Origin: Rosenbergiella nectarea
Lineage (GTDB): Bacteria; Pseudomonadota; Gammaproteobacteria; Enterobacterales; Enterobacteriaceae
Direction: 5' to 3'
NCBI RefSeq assembly: GCF_900111105.1
Contig: NZ_FOGC01000001.1
Span: forward strand, 235,947-299,946
Length of the DNA: 64,000 nt
Shown here in pieces: positions 1-12,247 of this stretch. How positions within the stretch are numbered: position 1 is the first letter of the stretch; every line of letters starts with the position of its first letter. The notes under the pieces were generated by a model. The model saw only the letters and a list, made by a program, of their open reading frames with translations, did no database searches and had not been told where the DNA came from. The position numbers were made by a program, and so were the translations under genes.

Positions 1-2709
<2,709 letters not shown>

Positions 2710-2717
2710 AACAAGAA

Positions 2718-2748
2718 AGAGGCATCCAAGGATGCCTCTCTTTTTTTT
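2718..2748 (+). terminator. Rho-independent terminator of the bgl operon
   Basis: A perfect 10-bp stem (AGAGGCATCC with its complement) around a 2-nt loop is followed by eight T. It begins 9 bp after the bglB stop. Confidence 0.92.
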
Positions 2749-2778
2749 ACGGGTATGACGAGATGGTGTTTCAGAGTT

Positions 2779-4287
2779 TTAGAAAATCATCTTCATCCAA
2801 GGATAACCAATAAACAGTAAGGCGAGTAAGAAAATCACACCGAAGATCGAACCTAGTCGCCAGTAGTCTTTGGTCGGTAAATAGCCGCTACCATAATAAA
2901 TAGGACTCGGTCCGGTACCATAGGGGGTGATGATCCCCATAATGCCTAGAGAGGTCACGAGTAACAAACAGAAAATCGGCATATCGATACCAGGGATCGC
3001 GGCACCTATAGTGAGTATAGCGGGAAGCAGTGCAGTGGTATGCGCGGTTGAGCTGGCAAAGAGATAGTGGAGTAAGTAGAAGGCTAAAAAGAGCATAACC
3101 GTTGCAACGGTTGGGCTAATTCCGGTTAACATCAGTCCTGCCTCTTGACCTAACCAGCGAATAAAGCCGACTCTCGCTAAGCCATCAGCCAAGGCTACCA
3201 ATGTGGCAAACCATGCAAAGGTATTCCAGGCCGGTTTATTGCTGGTGATATCGTTCCAAGAAAGTACCCCCGTCCATAACATCAACACCACGACCAATAA
3301 TGCCGCCATCGCCGGTTCTATCCATGCGGCAGCAAAGATCCACATCAGTAAAGCACAGCAGACAAAGCACAGCAGTAAAATTTCATTACGCGACATCCTA
3401 CCGAGTTTCTTTAATTCGCTGGCTGCCCACTTCGGCACCTGCTCATTAACTTTGACTTGCGGAGGGTATAGCCAATAAGCCAGGAGCGGCATGGTGACAA
3501 TCAGTAAAATCCCCACGGGAAGAAAAGCTAAAAACCATTTCCCCCACGTAATATCAATACCGACCACGCTCTTCACTAGCGCTAACGCAAGCAGATTGGG
3601 TGCCAGCGCAGATAAAAACATTGAGCTGGTGATACAGGCTGCCGTGATGGCGACCCACATTAAATAAGAGCCGATCTTACGGGCGCTCGGGTCATTGGGT
3701 TTCGAGCCATAAAGCGGAGGGAGATTCGCGATAATTGGATAGATGGTTCCGCCGCTACGTGCCGTATTAGAGGGAGTGAACGGCGCTAATAATAGGTCGG
3801 CGAAGGTAATCGCATAGCCTAAGGTTAAACTGCGACGGCCGAGAAACTTTACTAGAATCAAGGCTAAGCGTCGACCTAAGTTGGTTTTATCATAGCCTGC
3901 GGCAAACATAAATGCGCCAAAAATTAACCAGACTGTTGAGTTACTAAAGCCGCTTACCGCCCATTTAAAGGCTTGATTTGCGGTCTTAAATTGTGGATCG
4001 GCCAATTGTTCAGGGCTAAACAATAGCCATTGATTGAAGATCGCGACCACCACGATCCCCGTTAGGCCAATCACAGCACCCGGTAGCGGCTCAAAGATCA
4101 AGCCAACAATCACCGCAGCGAAGATAGCAAAAAAGTGCCAAGCATGGGGGGATAATCCCTCTGGCACTGGAGTAACTAATAAGAGTAAAGCTATCAAGGC
4201 GGGAAGAAGAAAAATAATGGTTTTTTTTGCTCGCCCTGATGTCGGGGGGGGAGCAGGAGAAACGTTTTGTTCACTGTCCTTAATCAT
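2779..4287 (-). CDS. DASS family dicarboxylate/citrate:cation symporter or antiporter
   Basis: A 502-residue inner-membrane protein with about 12-14 hydrophobic segments after a short soluble N-terminal tail. It carries two family substrate/cation motifs: TPSNTARSGG in the first half and TPYGTGPSPIYYGSGY near the end. This is the CitT/TtdT/YbhI branch of the divalent anion:sodium symporter superfamily, whose members exchange succinate, fumarate, tartrate or citrate. It diverges from a fumarate-reductase-type flavoprotein across a 374-bp region holding an FNR-type box, so it most likely imports fumarate or another C4 acid, or exchanges it for succinate. The exact substrate is inferred from context only. 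Confidence 0.88.
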   Translation of the reverse strand: MIKDSEQNVSPAPPPTSGRAKKTIIFLLPALIALLLLVTPVPEGLSPHAWHFFAIFAAVIVGLIFEPLPGAVIGLTGIVVVAIFNQWLLFSPEQLADPQFKTANQAFKWAVSGFSNSTVWLIFGAFMFAAGYDKTNLGRRLALILVKFLGRRSLTLGYAITFADLLLAPFTPSNTARSGGTIYPIIANLPPLYGSKPNDPSARKIGSYLMWVAITAACITSSMFLSALAPNLLALALVKSVVGIDITWGKWFLAFLPVGILLIVTMPLLAYWLYPPQVKVNEQVPKWAASELKKLGRMSRNEILLLCFVCCALLMWIFAAAWIEPAMAALLVVVLMLWTGVLSWNDITSNKPAWNTFAWFATLVALADGLARVGFIRWLGQEAGLMLTGISPTVATVMLFLAFYLLHYLFASSTAHTTALLPAILTIGAAIPGIDMPIFCLLLVTSLGIMGIITPYGTGPSPIYYGSGYLPTKDYWRLGSIFGVIFLLALLFIGYPWMKMIF

Positions 4288-4373
4288 GAATAATCACTCA
4301 GTAATCTATCGATGGAGGAGAGAATGCAGTCGAATTTATCTTCACCATCATCGATTTTTTACGCAGTGAGGTG

Positions 4374-4387
4374 TTGATTTCTATCAA
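4374..4387. promoter_or_regulatory. Perfect FNR-type box in the divergent carrier/fumarate reductase region
   Basis: TTGATTTCTATCAA matches the FNR consensus TTGAT-N4-ATCAA at all ten defined positions. It lies 87 bp upstream of the carrier start and about 275 bp upstream of the reductase start. FNR activates anaerobic respiratory genes in enterobacteria, which fits both neighbours. The rest of the 4288-4661 gap is AT-rich, with no other element I can name. Confidence 0.72.
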
Positions 4388-4661
4388 AAGATAAAGGGGT
4401 GCCTGGCAAGCTCGCATAAAGTTTATTAATTTTTTGATCCTAAACAAATTTGGCGTCATTTTGTAGAAATGATTTAAAAATCATATGGTTAAATATTTGT
4501 TAAGGGGTGTTTAAATTTGTATTTAACTTATTTCCAATACGTACTCATTTCTCAATTTATAACCGTTCTTTGATCTAGACGAAGGGGAGGGGAAATCACA
4601 TCGGCTTATAGTGAGAGAAATATCTCTCTCTAGCCATGCAATGATAGCCTCTGGAGCGCTA

Positions 4662-7448
4662 ATGGATCTTAATAACGTCTTGAATACCGCATTGTGTTTC
4701 CCAAAAGGTAAAACCGTCAAAAACAGACTTCTTATGGCCCCTATGACAACCTGCAGTGGGTTTTACGACGGGAGTGTTCCGCAAGACTTAGTCGAGTATT
4801 ACGGTAAACGTGCCCAAGGACTGGGTGCCGTGATTGTCGAGTGCTGTTTTATCGAGCCTCTGGGACCGGCTTTTCCGGGAGCATTGGGTATTGATAGCGA
4901 TAAAAAGATCCCCGGCCTGGCCCGCATTGCGAGCGCCATTAAACAACAGGATGCGCTCGCGATCTTACAGATCTACCACGGTGGACGGATGGTTGAACCT
5001 GAGTTGATCGGTGGTAAAACCCCGGTTGCGCCGAGCGCTGTGGCGGCGGCTCGTGAAGGGGCAACAACTCCCCGTGAACTCAGTTGCCAAGAGATCGACG
5101 TACTGATCACTAAGTTTGGTGATGCAGTCAACCGGGCGATTAAAGCCGGTTTCGATGGGGTAGAAATCCACGGGGCAAACACTTATTTAATCCAGCAATT
5201 TTTTTCCCCGCATTCTAATCGACGGGAAGATCATTGGGGGGGCGATCGAGAAAAGCGCAGCCGTTTTCCGTTAGCCGTCCTTGATATTGCCCATCAGATG
5301 GCTGATCGTGCAGAAGCCAATGATTTTATTATCGGTTACCGCTTTTCTCCCGAAGAGATGGAAAAACCGGGGATTACCTTCCAAGATAGCCTTTATCTTC
5401 TCGAAAAACTGGCCCAACGCGGTCTTGACTATGTTCATTTCTCGGTAGGACATTGGTCGCGATCATCGATTATTGATCTGACGGATCATACGCCGCTGAT
5501 CACCCGATATCGGCAAGCGATCTCGCCCTCCTCAAGCTTGGCAAAAGTCCCGGTGATCGGTGTAGGCGGTATTGTTAATCGATCGGATGTCGATCAAGCC
5601 CTCGCTGCGGGCTACGATCTTTTAGCGGTGGGTAAAGCCTGTATTGTTTATCCGGATTGGTGCCAGCGTCTCCATTCAGGTCAGACCTTAACGTTGGAGA
5701 TGGAGAGTACGCAACGCGAAGCACTCTCTATTCCTGAACCACTGTGGTACTTCTCCTTGGTCGATGCAATGATCCGCGATGTCCAAAATGTCGGTAAGAA
5801 GTTTAAAGCCGGGGTCTACCATGAAAAAGTGGAAGCAGAAGCGCTCAAACTGATCATTGATGTTCAGCTCGATACCGATCGGATCACGGATATTCGCTTG
5901 CAACCGGACAGTAGTTTGGATGTCGACTTTACCCAGACCTTTGAACAGCTACGCACCCGGATGTTAGTGGCAAATAGTCCTTATGTTGATGCGATTGCTG
6001 GGGCAACTACCCAGAGCGAGGCGCTCAAAAAAGCGGTATCTCGCGCCCTCTCTACCTCTACTAAACATTGGGCAGAAGATTGTGGGGTCGACCCAGCCAG
6101 TTTAGAACACTACGACGTGATTGTGATTGGTAGCGGCGGTGCGGGATTAGCGGCCGCCATCAACGCCCACGATTTGGGGGCGAAAGTCGTGGTGGTTGAG
6201 CGTATGCCGACGATAGGGGGAAATACCCTCAAAGCCTCCGTAGGGATGAATGCGGCACAAACTTTTTATCAACAGAAAAAAGGGATTGAGGATACTAAAG
6301 CCTGCTTCTATGAAGAAACCTTAAAGGGCGGAAAATTTAAAAATAATCCCGATTTACTGCAGCAATTTGTCGAAAGGGCGCCGGACGCCATAAATTGGCT
6401 CGCTCAACAGGACATCGTGTTGAGCGATATTACGATCACCGGTGGGATGAGTATTGACCGAACCCACCGTCCTGCCGATCGTTCTGCGGTGGGGGGGTTT
6501 TTAATTAGTGGTTTAGTGAAAAACCTTACTCAGCGTCATATCGAAGTCCTGCTCGACACTAAGGCCGATAATATTGAGTTTCATCAAGGGAAAGTCTCTG
6601 GGGTGAGGGTTATCGATGAGTATGGTGAAAGCCGCGTCTTGCAGACCAAAGCGGTCATCGTCGCCACTGGCGGTTTTAGCGCCAACACTAAAATGGTTGA
6701 ACATTATCGTCCTGAATTAACAGGATTTGTCACCACAAATCATAAAGGTGCCACGGGTAGTGGTATTACCTTATTGCAAAACCTCGGTGCGGCGACCGTC
6801 GATATGGCGGAAATTCAAATACACCCTACCGTCGAGCAAAAAAGTGCCTATCTTATCTCTGAATCGATTCGTGGCGGTGGGGCGATATTGGTCTCACAAG
6901 CCGGCGTTCGTTTCTGTAACGAAATGGAAACCCGTGACAAGGTCTCTGCGCAGATCATTGGCTTAGCGGAGAAGAGTGCGTGGATCGTCTTTGACGAGCA
7001 AGTCAGATCGCAAAACAAAGCCGCAGATGAATACATCGCGAAAGGTTTTGTGGTCCAAGGTGAGAGTATCGACGATCTCGCGACACAGATCGGCATGGAT
7101 CCAAGTGTGTTGACACAGACCCTTGACACCTTCAACCAAGCCGTCCGTCAGCAACAAGATCTTCAGTTTGGACGTACAACGGCATTACGGCATCCGTTGG
7201 ATAAGGGACCTTTTTATGCGATTAAGATAGCCCCCGGTGTCCACCATACTATGGGCGGTATTGCCATTTCGACTCAGGCACAAGTGTTGGATACTCACAA
7301 TCATCCGTTACAGGGGATCTGGGCCGCTGGAGAAGTGGTCGGGGGGATCCATGGGGCTAATCGTATAGGGGGTAATGCGGTGGCCGATATCATTATCTTC
7401 GGGTTATTAGCCGGTGAGCAGGCGGCTAATTGGGTTAAAACGGTTTAA
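4662..7448 (+). CDS. Cytoplasmic NADH:fumarate reductase-type flavoprotein (OYE + FMN_bind + FAD_binding_2)
   Basis: A 928-residue, three-domain protein. Residues about 5-370 are an old-yellow-enzyme TIM barrel that would take electrons from NAD(P)H. Residues about 400-475 are an FMN_bind domain with DAIAGATT, the acceptor motif for covalent FMN. From about 484 comes the FAD domain (DVIVIGSGGAGLAAA) of fumarate/urocanate reductases. The four residues that bind and reduce fumarate in flavocytochrome c3 appear present: His in IHPT, Arg in NEMETRD, His in HHTMGG, Arg in GANRIGG. The same architecture was described for a soluble Klebsiella NADH:fumarate oxidoreductase. There is no signal peptide. 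A GTG 51 nt upstream is also possible, but GGAG sits 5 nt before ATG 4662. ApbE follows 21 bp downstream. Confidence 0.88.
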   Translation: MDLNNVLNTALCFPKGKTVKNRLLMAPMTTCSGFYDGSVPQDLVEYYGKRAQGLGAVIVECCFIEPLGPAFPGALGIDSDKKIPGLARIASAIKQQDALAILQIYHGGRMVEPELIGGKTPVAPSAVAAAREGATTPRELSCQEIDVLITKFGDAVNRAIKAGFDGVEIHGANTYLIQQFFSPHSNRREDHWGGDREKRSRFPLAVLDIAHQMADRAEANDFIIGYRFSPEEMEKPGITFQDSLYLLEKLAQRGLDYVHFSVGHWSRSSIIDLTDHTPLITRYRQAISPSSSLAKVPVIGVGGIVNRSDVDQALAAGYDLLAVGKACIVYPDWCQRLHSGQTLTLEMESTQREALSIPEPLWYFSLVDAMIRDVQNVGKKFKAGVYHEKVEAEALKLIIDVQLDTDRITDIRLQPDSSLDVDFTQTFEQLRTRMLVANSPYVDAIAGATTQSEALKKAVSRALSTSTKHWAEDCGVDPASLEHYDVIVIGSGGAGLAAAINAHDLGAKVVVVERMPTIGGNTLKASVGMNAAQTFYQQKKGIEDTKACFYEETLKGGKFKNNPDLLQQFVERAPDAINWLAQQDIVLSDITITGGMSIDRTHRPADRSAVGGFLISGLVKNLTQRHIEVLLDTKADNIEFHQGKVSGVRVIDEYGESRVLQTKAVIVATGGFSANTKMVEHYRPELTGFVTTNHKGATGSGITLLQNLGAATVDMAEIQIHPTVEQKSAYLISESIRGGGAILVSQAGVRFCNEMETRDKVSAQIIGLAEKSAWIVFDEQVRSQNKAADEYIAKGFVVQGESIDDLATQIGMDPSVLTQTLDTFNQAVRQQQDLQFGRTTALRHPLDKGPFYAIKIAPGVHHTMGGIAISTQAQVLDTHNHPLQGIWAAGEVVGGIHGANRIGGNAVADIIIFGLLAGEQAANWVKTV

Positions 7449-7469
7449 CTTCGTAATAAGGGAGGCGGT

Positions 7470-8399
7470 ATGGCAGATTATCAGGCGGTAATGATGGGGT
7501 CGCCGATTCGCTTATCGCTCTCCCAAGAAAACCCGCAGCGTGCGCGTGAAGTTTTTCAACTTATTAAGCAGCAAGAGGCGCTGCTAACGGTTAATCGAGC
7601 GGATTCATTGTTGATGACGGTTAACCGTGCCGCCGGTCGGCACCCTGTCGTGGTACCTAATGCTATTTTCCAACTTGTATCACTCGCTCGGCAAGTCAGC
7701 CTCTTGCCGGGAAGCTTGTTCAATTTAGCGATCGGCCCGTTGGTCAAAGCTTGGCGTATTGGCTTTAGTGGGCAGTGTCCCCCGCCTAGCCGCCAGATCG
7801 ATAAGGCCTTGGCGTTGGTCGACCCACACGATATTCAGCTGGATCCCGACACCCACTCTATTTTTCTACGCAAACCTGGGATGGAAATTGATTTAGGGGC
7901 AATCGCCAAAGGCTATATTGCCGATAAAGTCTGCCAATATTTACAGTCACAGCAAGAACCCTATGCGTTGATCAATTTAGGTGGGAATATTCATACCCTC
8001 TCACGGCCCGTAGATCATCCTTGGCAGATTGGCTTACGTAAGCCTTTTAGCTCTCCACACACTCTGAGTGCTCGCTTGGCGGTAAGTGGACGATCGGTGG
8101 TGACCTCAGGGATTTACGAGCGATACTTCCTCCATCAACAGCGCTGCTATCACCATATTCTGGATAGCCGGACGGGATACCCCTTGGATAACGACTTGCT
8201 GAGCGTAACGGTGGTTAGTGAGTCCTCGTTGATCGGTGATGTCTACAGCACGTTGTTGTACGGCATGGGGGTTGAACAGAGCCTCGCCTGGCTTGCCCAT
8301 CATCCAGAGATCGAAGCGGTAATGATCACTCGTCATAACCAGATTATTTGTTCCTCACAGCACCACTTCCAATGTCACGTTCTCGATCTAAATCAGTAG
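7470..8399 (+). CDS. apbE: ApbE family FAD:protein FMN transferase
   Basis: 309 residues with the family landmarks MEIDLGAIAKGYIAD and a C-terminal ILDSRTGYP plus a GDVYST segment. ApbE enzymes transfer FMN from FAD to a Thr or Ser of FMN_bind domains. There is neither a signal peptide nor a lipobox, unlike the usual periplasmic ApbE, which matches a cytoplasmic target: the flavoprotein encoded just upstream. GGGAGG precedes the ATG at good distance. The pair is very likely one operon. Confidence 0.92.
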   Translation: MADYQAVMMGSPIRLSLSQENPQRAREVFQLIKQQEALLTVNRADSLLMTVNRAAGRHPVVVPNAIFQLVSLARQVSLLPGSLFNLAIGPLVKAWRIGFSGQCPPPSRQIDKALALVDPHDIQLDPDTHSIFLRKPGMEIDLGAIAKGYIADKVCQYLQSQQEPYALINLGGNIHTLSRPVDHPWQIGLRKPFSSPHTLSARLAVSGRSVVTSGIYERYFLHQQRCYHHILDSRTGYPLDNDLLSVTVVSESSLIGDVYSTLLYGMGVEQSLAWLAHHPEIEAVMITRHNQIICSSQHHFQCHVLDLNQ

Positions 8400-8454
8400 A
8401 ATTATTTATCAATAATGCTTAGGGTGGAAGCTGCCTTAGTCAGGAGAATGGCCC

Positions 8455-9585
8455 ATGTATCTTGGTATCGATTTAGGAACTTCTGGCGTTAAAGTGGTAT
8501 TGATGGATGAACAATTTAAGGTCCAATCCAGTCAATCTGTCTCATTAACCTGCGACCATCCTCACCCTCTCTGGTCAGAACAAGCGCCGGAACAGTGGTG
8601 GCAAGCGACCGAGCAAGCGCTCGACCAGCTCGCCAAGCGTGTACCACTGCAGGCAGTCAAGGCTATTGGGGTGACAGGGCAGATGCATGGGGCAGTATTA
8701 GTCGATAGCGATGGGCAGCCTCTACGGCCAGCAATATTGTGGAACGATGGGCGCTGTGCATCACAGTGTACACTGCTTAATCAGCGAGCCCCTACCATTG
8801 AGCGCATCACCGGGAATCAGGTCATGACGGGGATGACTGCCCCGAAAATGCTCTGGATCGCTGAACATGAACCGGATATTTTTCGTCAAATCGCCCAAGT
8901 TTTATTACCGAAAGACTACCTGCGTTGGAAACTCTCCGGCTGTTATGCCACCGACATGTCGGATGCCTCAGGAACTCTTTGGCTGAATGTGGCGACCCGT
9001 CAGTGGGATGAGACGTTACTCGACGCTTGCGGTTTAACACTGCAACAGGTTCCCCTTCTGCTTGAAGGCCCCCAAGTAAGTGGCTACTTACGAGAAGAAT
9101 ACCAGCAGCGCTGGGGCTTCTCTTCGGCTATTCCTATCGTGGCGGGCGGCGGCGATTACGCGGCAGGGGCGGTAGGGGTTGGTGTGTGGCAGTCAGGCCA
9201 AGCGATGCTCTCATTGGGCACTTCAGGCGTCTATTTTGTCGTGGGCTTCCTGACGACTATTGGTCTGTCGGCTAAGAATGCCATCTTGATTGTCGAGTTT
9301 GCTAAGGATGAGATCGAACTTGCCGATAAAGGGCTGATCGAGGCGGCGCTCTCGGCAGTACGTATGCGGTTAAGGCCAATTTTGATGACTTCCATGGCCT
9401 TTATTCTCGGGGTGTTACCGCTGGCACTCGGGTCGGGTGCAGGCTCGGGTGCGCAAAATGCCGTGGGGACTGGCGTGATAGGTGGGATGATCGCGGCAAC
9501 CTTACTTGCTATCTATTCTGTACCGATTTTCTTCGTGGTGATCCGTCGACGTTTTCCTGGAAAGCCCAAAGAAGGTGAAGAGTAG
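8455..9585 (+). pseudogene. Chimeric frame: xylulokinase N-terminal half fused to the C-terminal end of an AcrB-type RND pump
   Basis: Residues 1 to about 260 are XylB ([15 protein letters not shown] phosphate loop, [14 protein letters not shown]) up to [10 protein letters not shown]. Without a break in frame, the next about 115 residues are the last part of an AcrB/MexB inner-membrane pump ([25 protein letters not shown] segment, then [13 protein letters not shown]). XylB is normally about 485 residues, so it has lost its C-terminal ATP-binding half; the pump has lost about 90 percent of its length. The join falls near 9229-9245, where both families encode VYFxV. Neither kinase nor transport activity is expected. 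A misassembly would look the same. Confidence 0.85.
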
Positions 9586-9590
9586 ACCGT

Positions 9591-9617
9591 AGACTGGGCC
9601 CTTCAAGGGCCCAGTCT
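9591..9617 (+). terminator. Hairpin after the xylB::acrB chimera
   Basis: A perfect 11-bp stem AGACTGGGCCC / GGGCCCAGTCT encloses a 5-nt loop. The T tract is weak (GCTTGTCACTCTTTT). It probably came along with the acrB 3' end and could also serve the converging minus-strand gene. Confidence 0.7.
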
Positions 9618-9622
9618 GCTTG

Positions 9623-10468
9623 TCACTCTTTTGCTAAATAACTCATGACAAAACTGGCTAGCGTAAAGCTCGCCATCATCAGAGCCATGGTAAACGGGGT
9701 GCCACTGTTGAAGAGCGCCAACAAGGCAGAAGAGAGAATACCGCTGCCGTATTGCAGGGACCCCATGAGTGCCGAAGCGGCCCCCGTGACTTGTGGTACG
9801 GTATCCAGTGCCGCAGCCGTAGTCACCGAAGCGATGACCCCATTCATGGCGAAGAAAATAAAGACTAACCCCATCATTAGGCCTAGGCCGCCCACCGACA
9901 GATAAGTCGTTACCGCTAACAGCCCCATCGCACTGGCTGACAAGGTTACGGCTATTTTTAATAATCGCTCTAAGGCAAAACGGTGTACTAGGCGTCGATT
10001 GATCATGTTCATACCCATCACGCCTAGGATATTGACCGCGAAAAAATAGCCGAAATGTTGTGGAGAAACATGAAAATAATTGATGTAAACAAAGGGTGAG
10101 GCCGTGATAAAAGTATAGGCAGACACATAGTAAAAGGTCAGGGCTAGAGTAAAGCGCATAAACTGGCGATGGCCCAGTAGGTCGCGGTAATTACCAAAGA
10201 CTTGCAGTAAAGATGCCTGCACCCGCCGCTGCGGGGGTAAGGTTTCGGGTAACCAGCATAGTGTCCCCCACACCAATTGAGCGAGACAAAAACCGATCAA
10301 AAAGCCAGTAATCGTTAATTCAGTATTCCCGTGCAGGCTTGCACTCATCATTGGCATCGCGGGAAGATAAATATCCACGGAGAGCGACGTAAACGCCATT
10401 AAAGCGCTGAGGATAAGAATAAAAGGCAGTCCCTCAGTCGAGACTGGACGATGATAGGGTGGTCTCAT
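9623..10468 (-). pseudogene. Bcr/CflA-type MFS drug efflux gene with an internal deletion
   Basis: 281 residues against about 395 for Bcr. The N terminus (SVDIYLPAMPMM) and first two membrane segments are normal to LAQLVWG. The next residues, TLCWLPETLP, belong to the central loop, so about 110-115 residues are missing, including the conserved GPxSDRxGRR loop and helices 3-6. The reading frame is kept. The second half of the transporter is complete. With only about eight helices it is unlikely to work. Confidence 0.8.
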
Positions 10469-10613
10469 GAGTCGCCGTTTGTCAGTGAAGAGTAGGAGGC
10501 TACTTTACCTGATTAGCTAGCAATAATACTCAGCAATCCTTGCTAGGCCTTGTGAATCGGACTCATTAATATTCTTCCTTCCTAGTGCATTGTTCTAGAA
10601 AGCAAGATTAGGA

Positions 10614-11171
10614 TTAGGCAACTGCCTGCTGTTGTGATGGGCGACGTTGCAAGGCTTGATAAAAAGCTTCAAGGTTATCCTGTAAACGGCGTTTAACGTC
10701 CTCATCAATCCTTGCCGGGTGATCGGCATCAGGATAGTGAATTTGTTGATCGCTGGCGTAAACGCCACTGATAATCTCTTCCGCTTTCAACGCCGCGACG
10801 AGAGGCTTCAAGCTAAAATCGAGTGCTAACAAGTGATTAGCGCTACCTGCCGTCATCAATGGTAAAACAACTTTATGTTCGAACCCGCGTTCTGGTAAGA
10901 GATCGATCATCGCCTTCAGCACCCCAGTATAGGCGGCTTTATAGACGGGAGAAGCGATGATAATCCCATCGGCTTGCGCGACATCCTCTCGTAATTGAGC
11001 GATAGAGGGATGCGAGAACTGGGCATGAAGTAAGACTTCAGCCGGAATATCGGTCGCACGCCAAGTTAAGGTTTGAGCACCACGATGGCTTAACCAATCT
11101 GCCGAATGGTCTAATAGAATTTGAGTCCGTGACCGTTGGGCTGGGCTCCCCCCTATTAATAAAATTTGCAT
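10614..11171 (-). CDS. ssuE: NAD(P)H-dependent FMN reductase, SsuE type
   Basis: A 185-residue flavodoxin-like protein. GGSPAQRSRT near the N terminus binds the FMN phosphate and ASPVYKAAYTGVLKAMID is the second family landmark. SsuE supplies reduced FMN to the alkanesulfonate monooxygenase SsuD. No ssuD, ssuA, ssuB or ssuC lies nearby, so this copy is an orphan and may feed another flavin user. The 155-bp gap upstream holds no recognisable element. Confidence 0.85.
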   Translation of the reverse strand: MQILLIGGSPAQRSRTQILLDHSADWLSHRGAQTLTWRATDIPAEVLLHAQFSHPSIAQLREDVAQADGIIIASPVYKAAYTGVLKAMIDLLPERGFEHKVVLPLMTAGSANHLLALDFSLKPLVAALKAEEIISGVYASDQQIHYPDADHPARIDEDVKRRLQDNLEAFYQALQRRPSQQQAVA

Positions 11172-11326
11172 TAGTTAGCCTTATTTATGTGAGATAGATC
11201 ACCAGTGTGGCGATTTTTCGGGCCAGTGTGAAGTAAAAAAATTAGCAAAAGTTATCTATAAATAGGGTTATCTCATTGGACGCTGATCTCGACTTGCCAA
11301 GATAGCGCCATCATTCGGTTAAGTGT

Positions 11327-12235
11327 TTACTTTTTTTCCCCCCGTTTCCCTAAGCGAATAAGCTCAATGGCCAAACGATGGGGGGAGCCTGTAATCGTGC
11401 GTTTAGTATCAATCAACGTTACCGGCCCAGCTTGTGCCAAGGTATGTAATCCGTTATTAAAGGGAGCATGGCTGCTTGGTGCTTCGATACGTCTAGCTTG
11501 GCAAAGAGAGGGATGCGCTAAGCTCGGGTCGGGCAAACTGAGCAGTTGTAAGGCTCCGCCATAAGTCCGGCTACAGTCTTGTGTCGGTAGAACAAGCTTC
11601 CCGTCGAGGATAAAAGGCGTGCCGCCCATTCTCGCGCCATGGATATCTTCGCGGAGCGTTTGGACGGACACGTCGTTCCATGGCCCAAAGAGGTGATCAG
11701 CCGTTGCCAGTTTTAACGTATTGGTGCGTGCCGCTTTGGGGGCGGGAGGGGTATAAAACATCCACCAACGCCCGTCATGGAAGTAAGGGGTGGCATCAAT
11801 CGCAGCGTCGGGAAAGGAAAAACGCGGCTCAGCTTGCCAGCGCCAAGGAAACTCTACCGCTTTATAAAGGGTTAAGCGGCCCGATTTATATCCTTCAGGT
11901 AGCATCCATATCTCACCCTCCGCCTCAAACACATAAGGGTACGAGAGGTGCCAATCTTCTTTAAGCACGACTCGTTTTTCCAATACAGTGAAGTCTTTAT
12001 CCAATACAAAGGCCTCGATATGACCCCACCTGGTACGATAATCATAGGCTTCAGCAAAGAGATATAGTTTACCCTCCCGCCATAGGCCAAACGGATCGGC
12101 TAAGAAGCAGAGAGATTTGTCGGCCCCTATCCATGTAATGGGAAAGTGCGCCAGTGAAGCGGCCTGAGCGACATCTTGAATCGACGCATTGATTACGCCG
12201 ACTCGCCAAATTTCGGTCTGTAATAGGCTCATCAT
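11327..12235 (-). CDS. Five-bladed propeller protein, GINT1_N-like (glycan-related)
   Basis: 302 residues with repeated W/G-rich blades (FLADPFGLWREGKLYLFAE, IWMLPEGYKSGRL, ATPYFHDGRWWMFYT, HGARMGGTPFI) that fit the five-bladed propeller of the family named after the N-terminal domain of plant glucosamine inositolphosphorylceramide transferase 1. Bacterial relatives are found with surface-glycan genes; their reaction is not established. It lies 12 bp after a glycosyltransferase on the same strand, so the two form an operon. No signal peptide is visible. Confidence 0.65.
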   Translation of the reverse strand: MMSLLQTEIWRVGVINASIQDVAQAASLAHFPITWIGADKSLCFLADPFGLWREGKLYLFAEAYDYRTRWGHIEAFVLDKDFTVLEKRVVLKEDWHLSYPYVFEAEGEIWMLPEGYKSGRLTLYKAVEFPWRWQAEPRFSFPDAAIDATPYFHDGRWWMFYTPPAPKAARTNTLKLATADHLFGPWNDVSVQTLREDIHGARMGGTPFILDGKLVLPTQDCSRTYGGALQLLSLPDPSLAHPSLCQARRIEAPSSHAPFNNGLHTLAQAGPVTLIDTKRTITGSPHRLAIELIRLGKRGEKK

Positions 12236-12247
12236 ATCCTATCTAGG

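Noticed and set aside
8822..9040. Antisense frames inside xylB.
   Set aside because: Shadow frames of a clear kinase sequence without ribosome sites.
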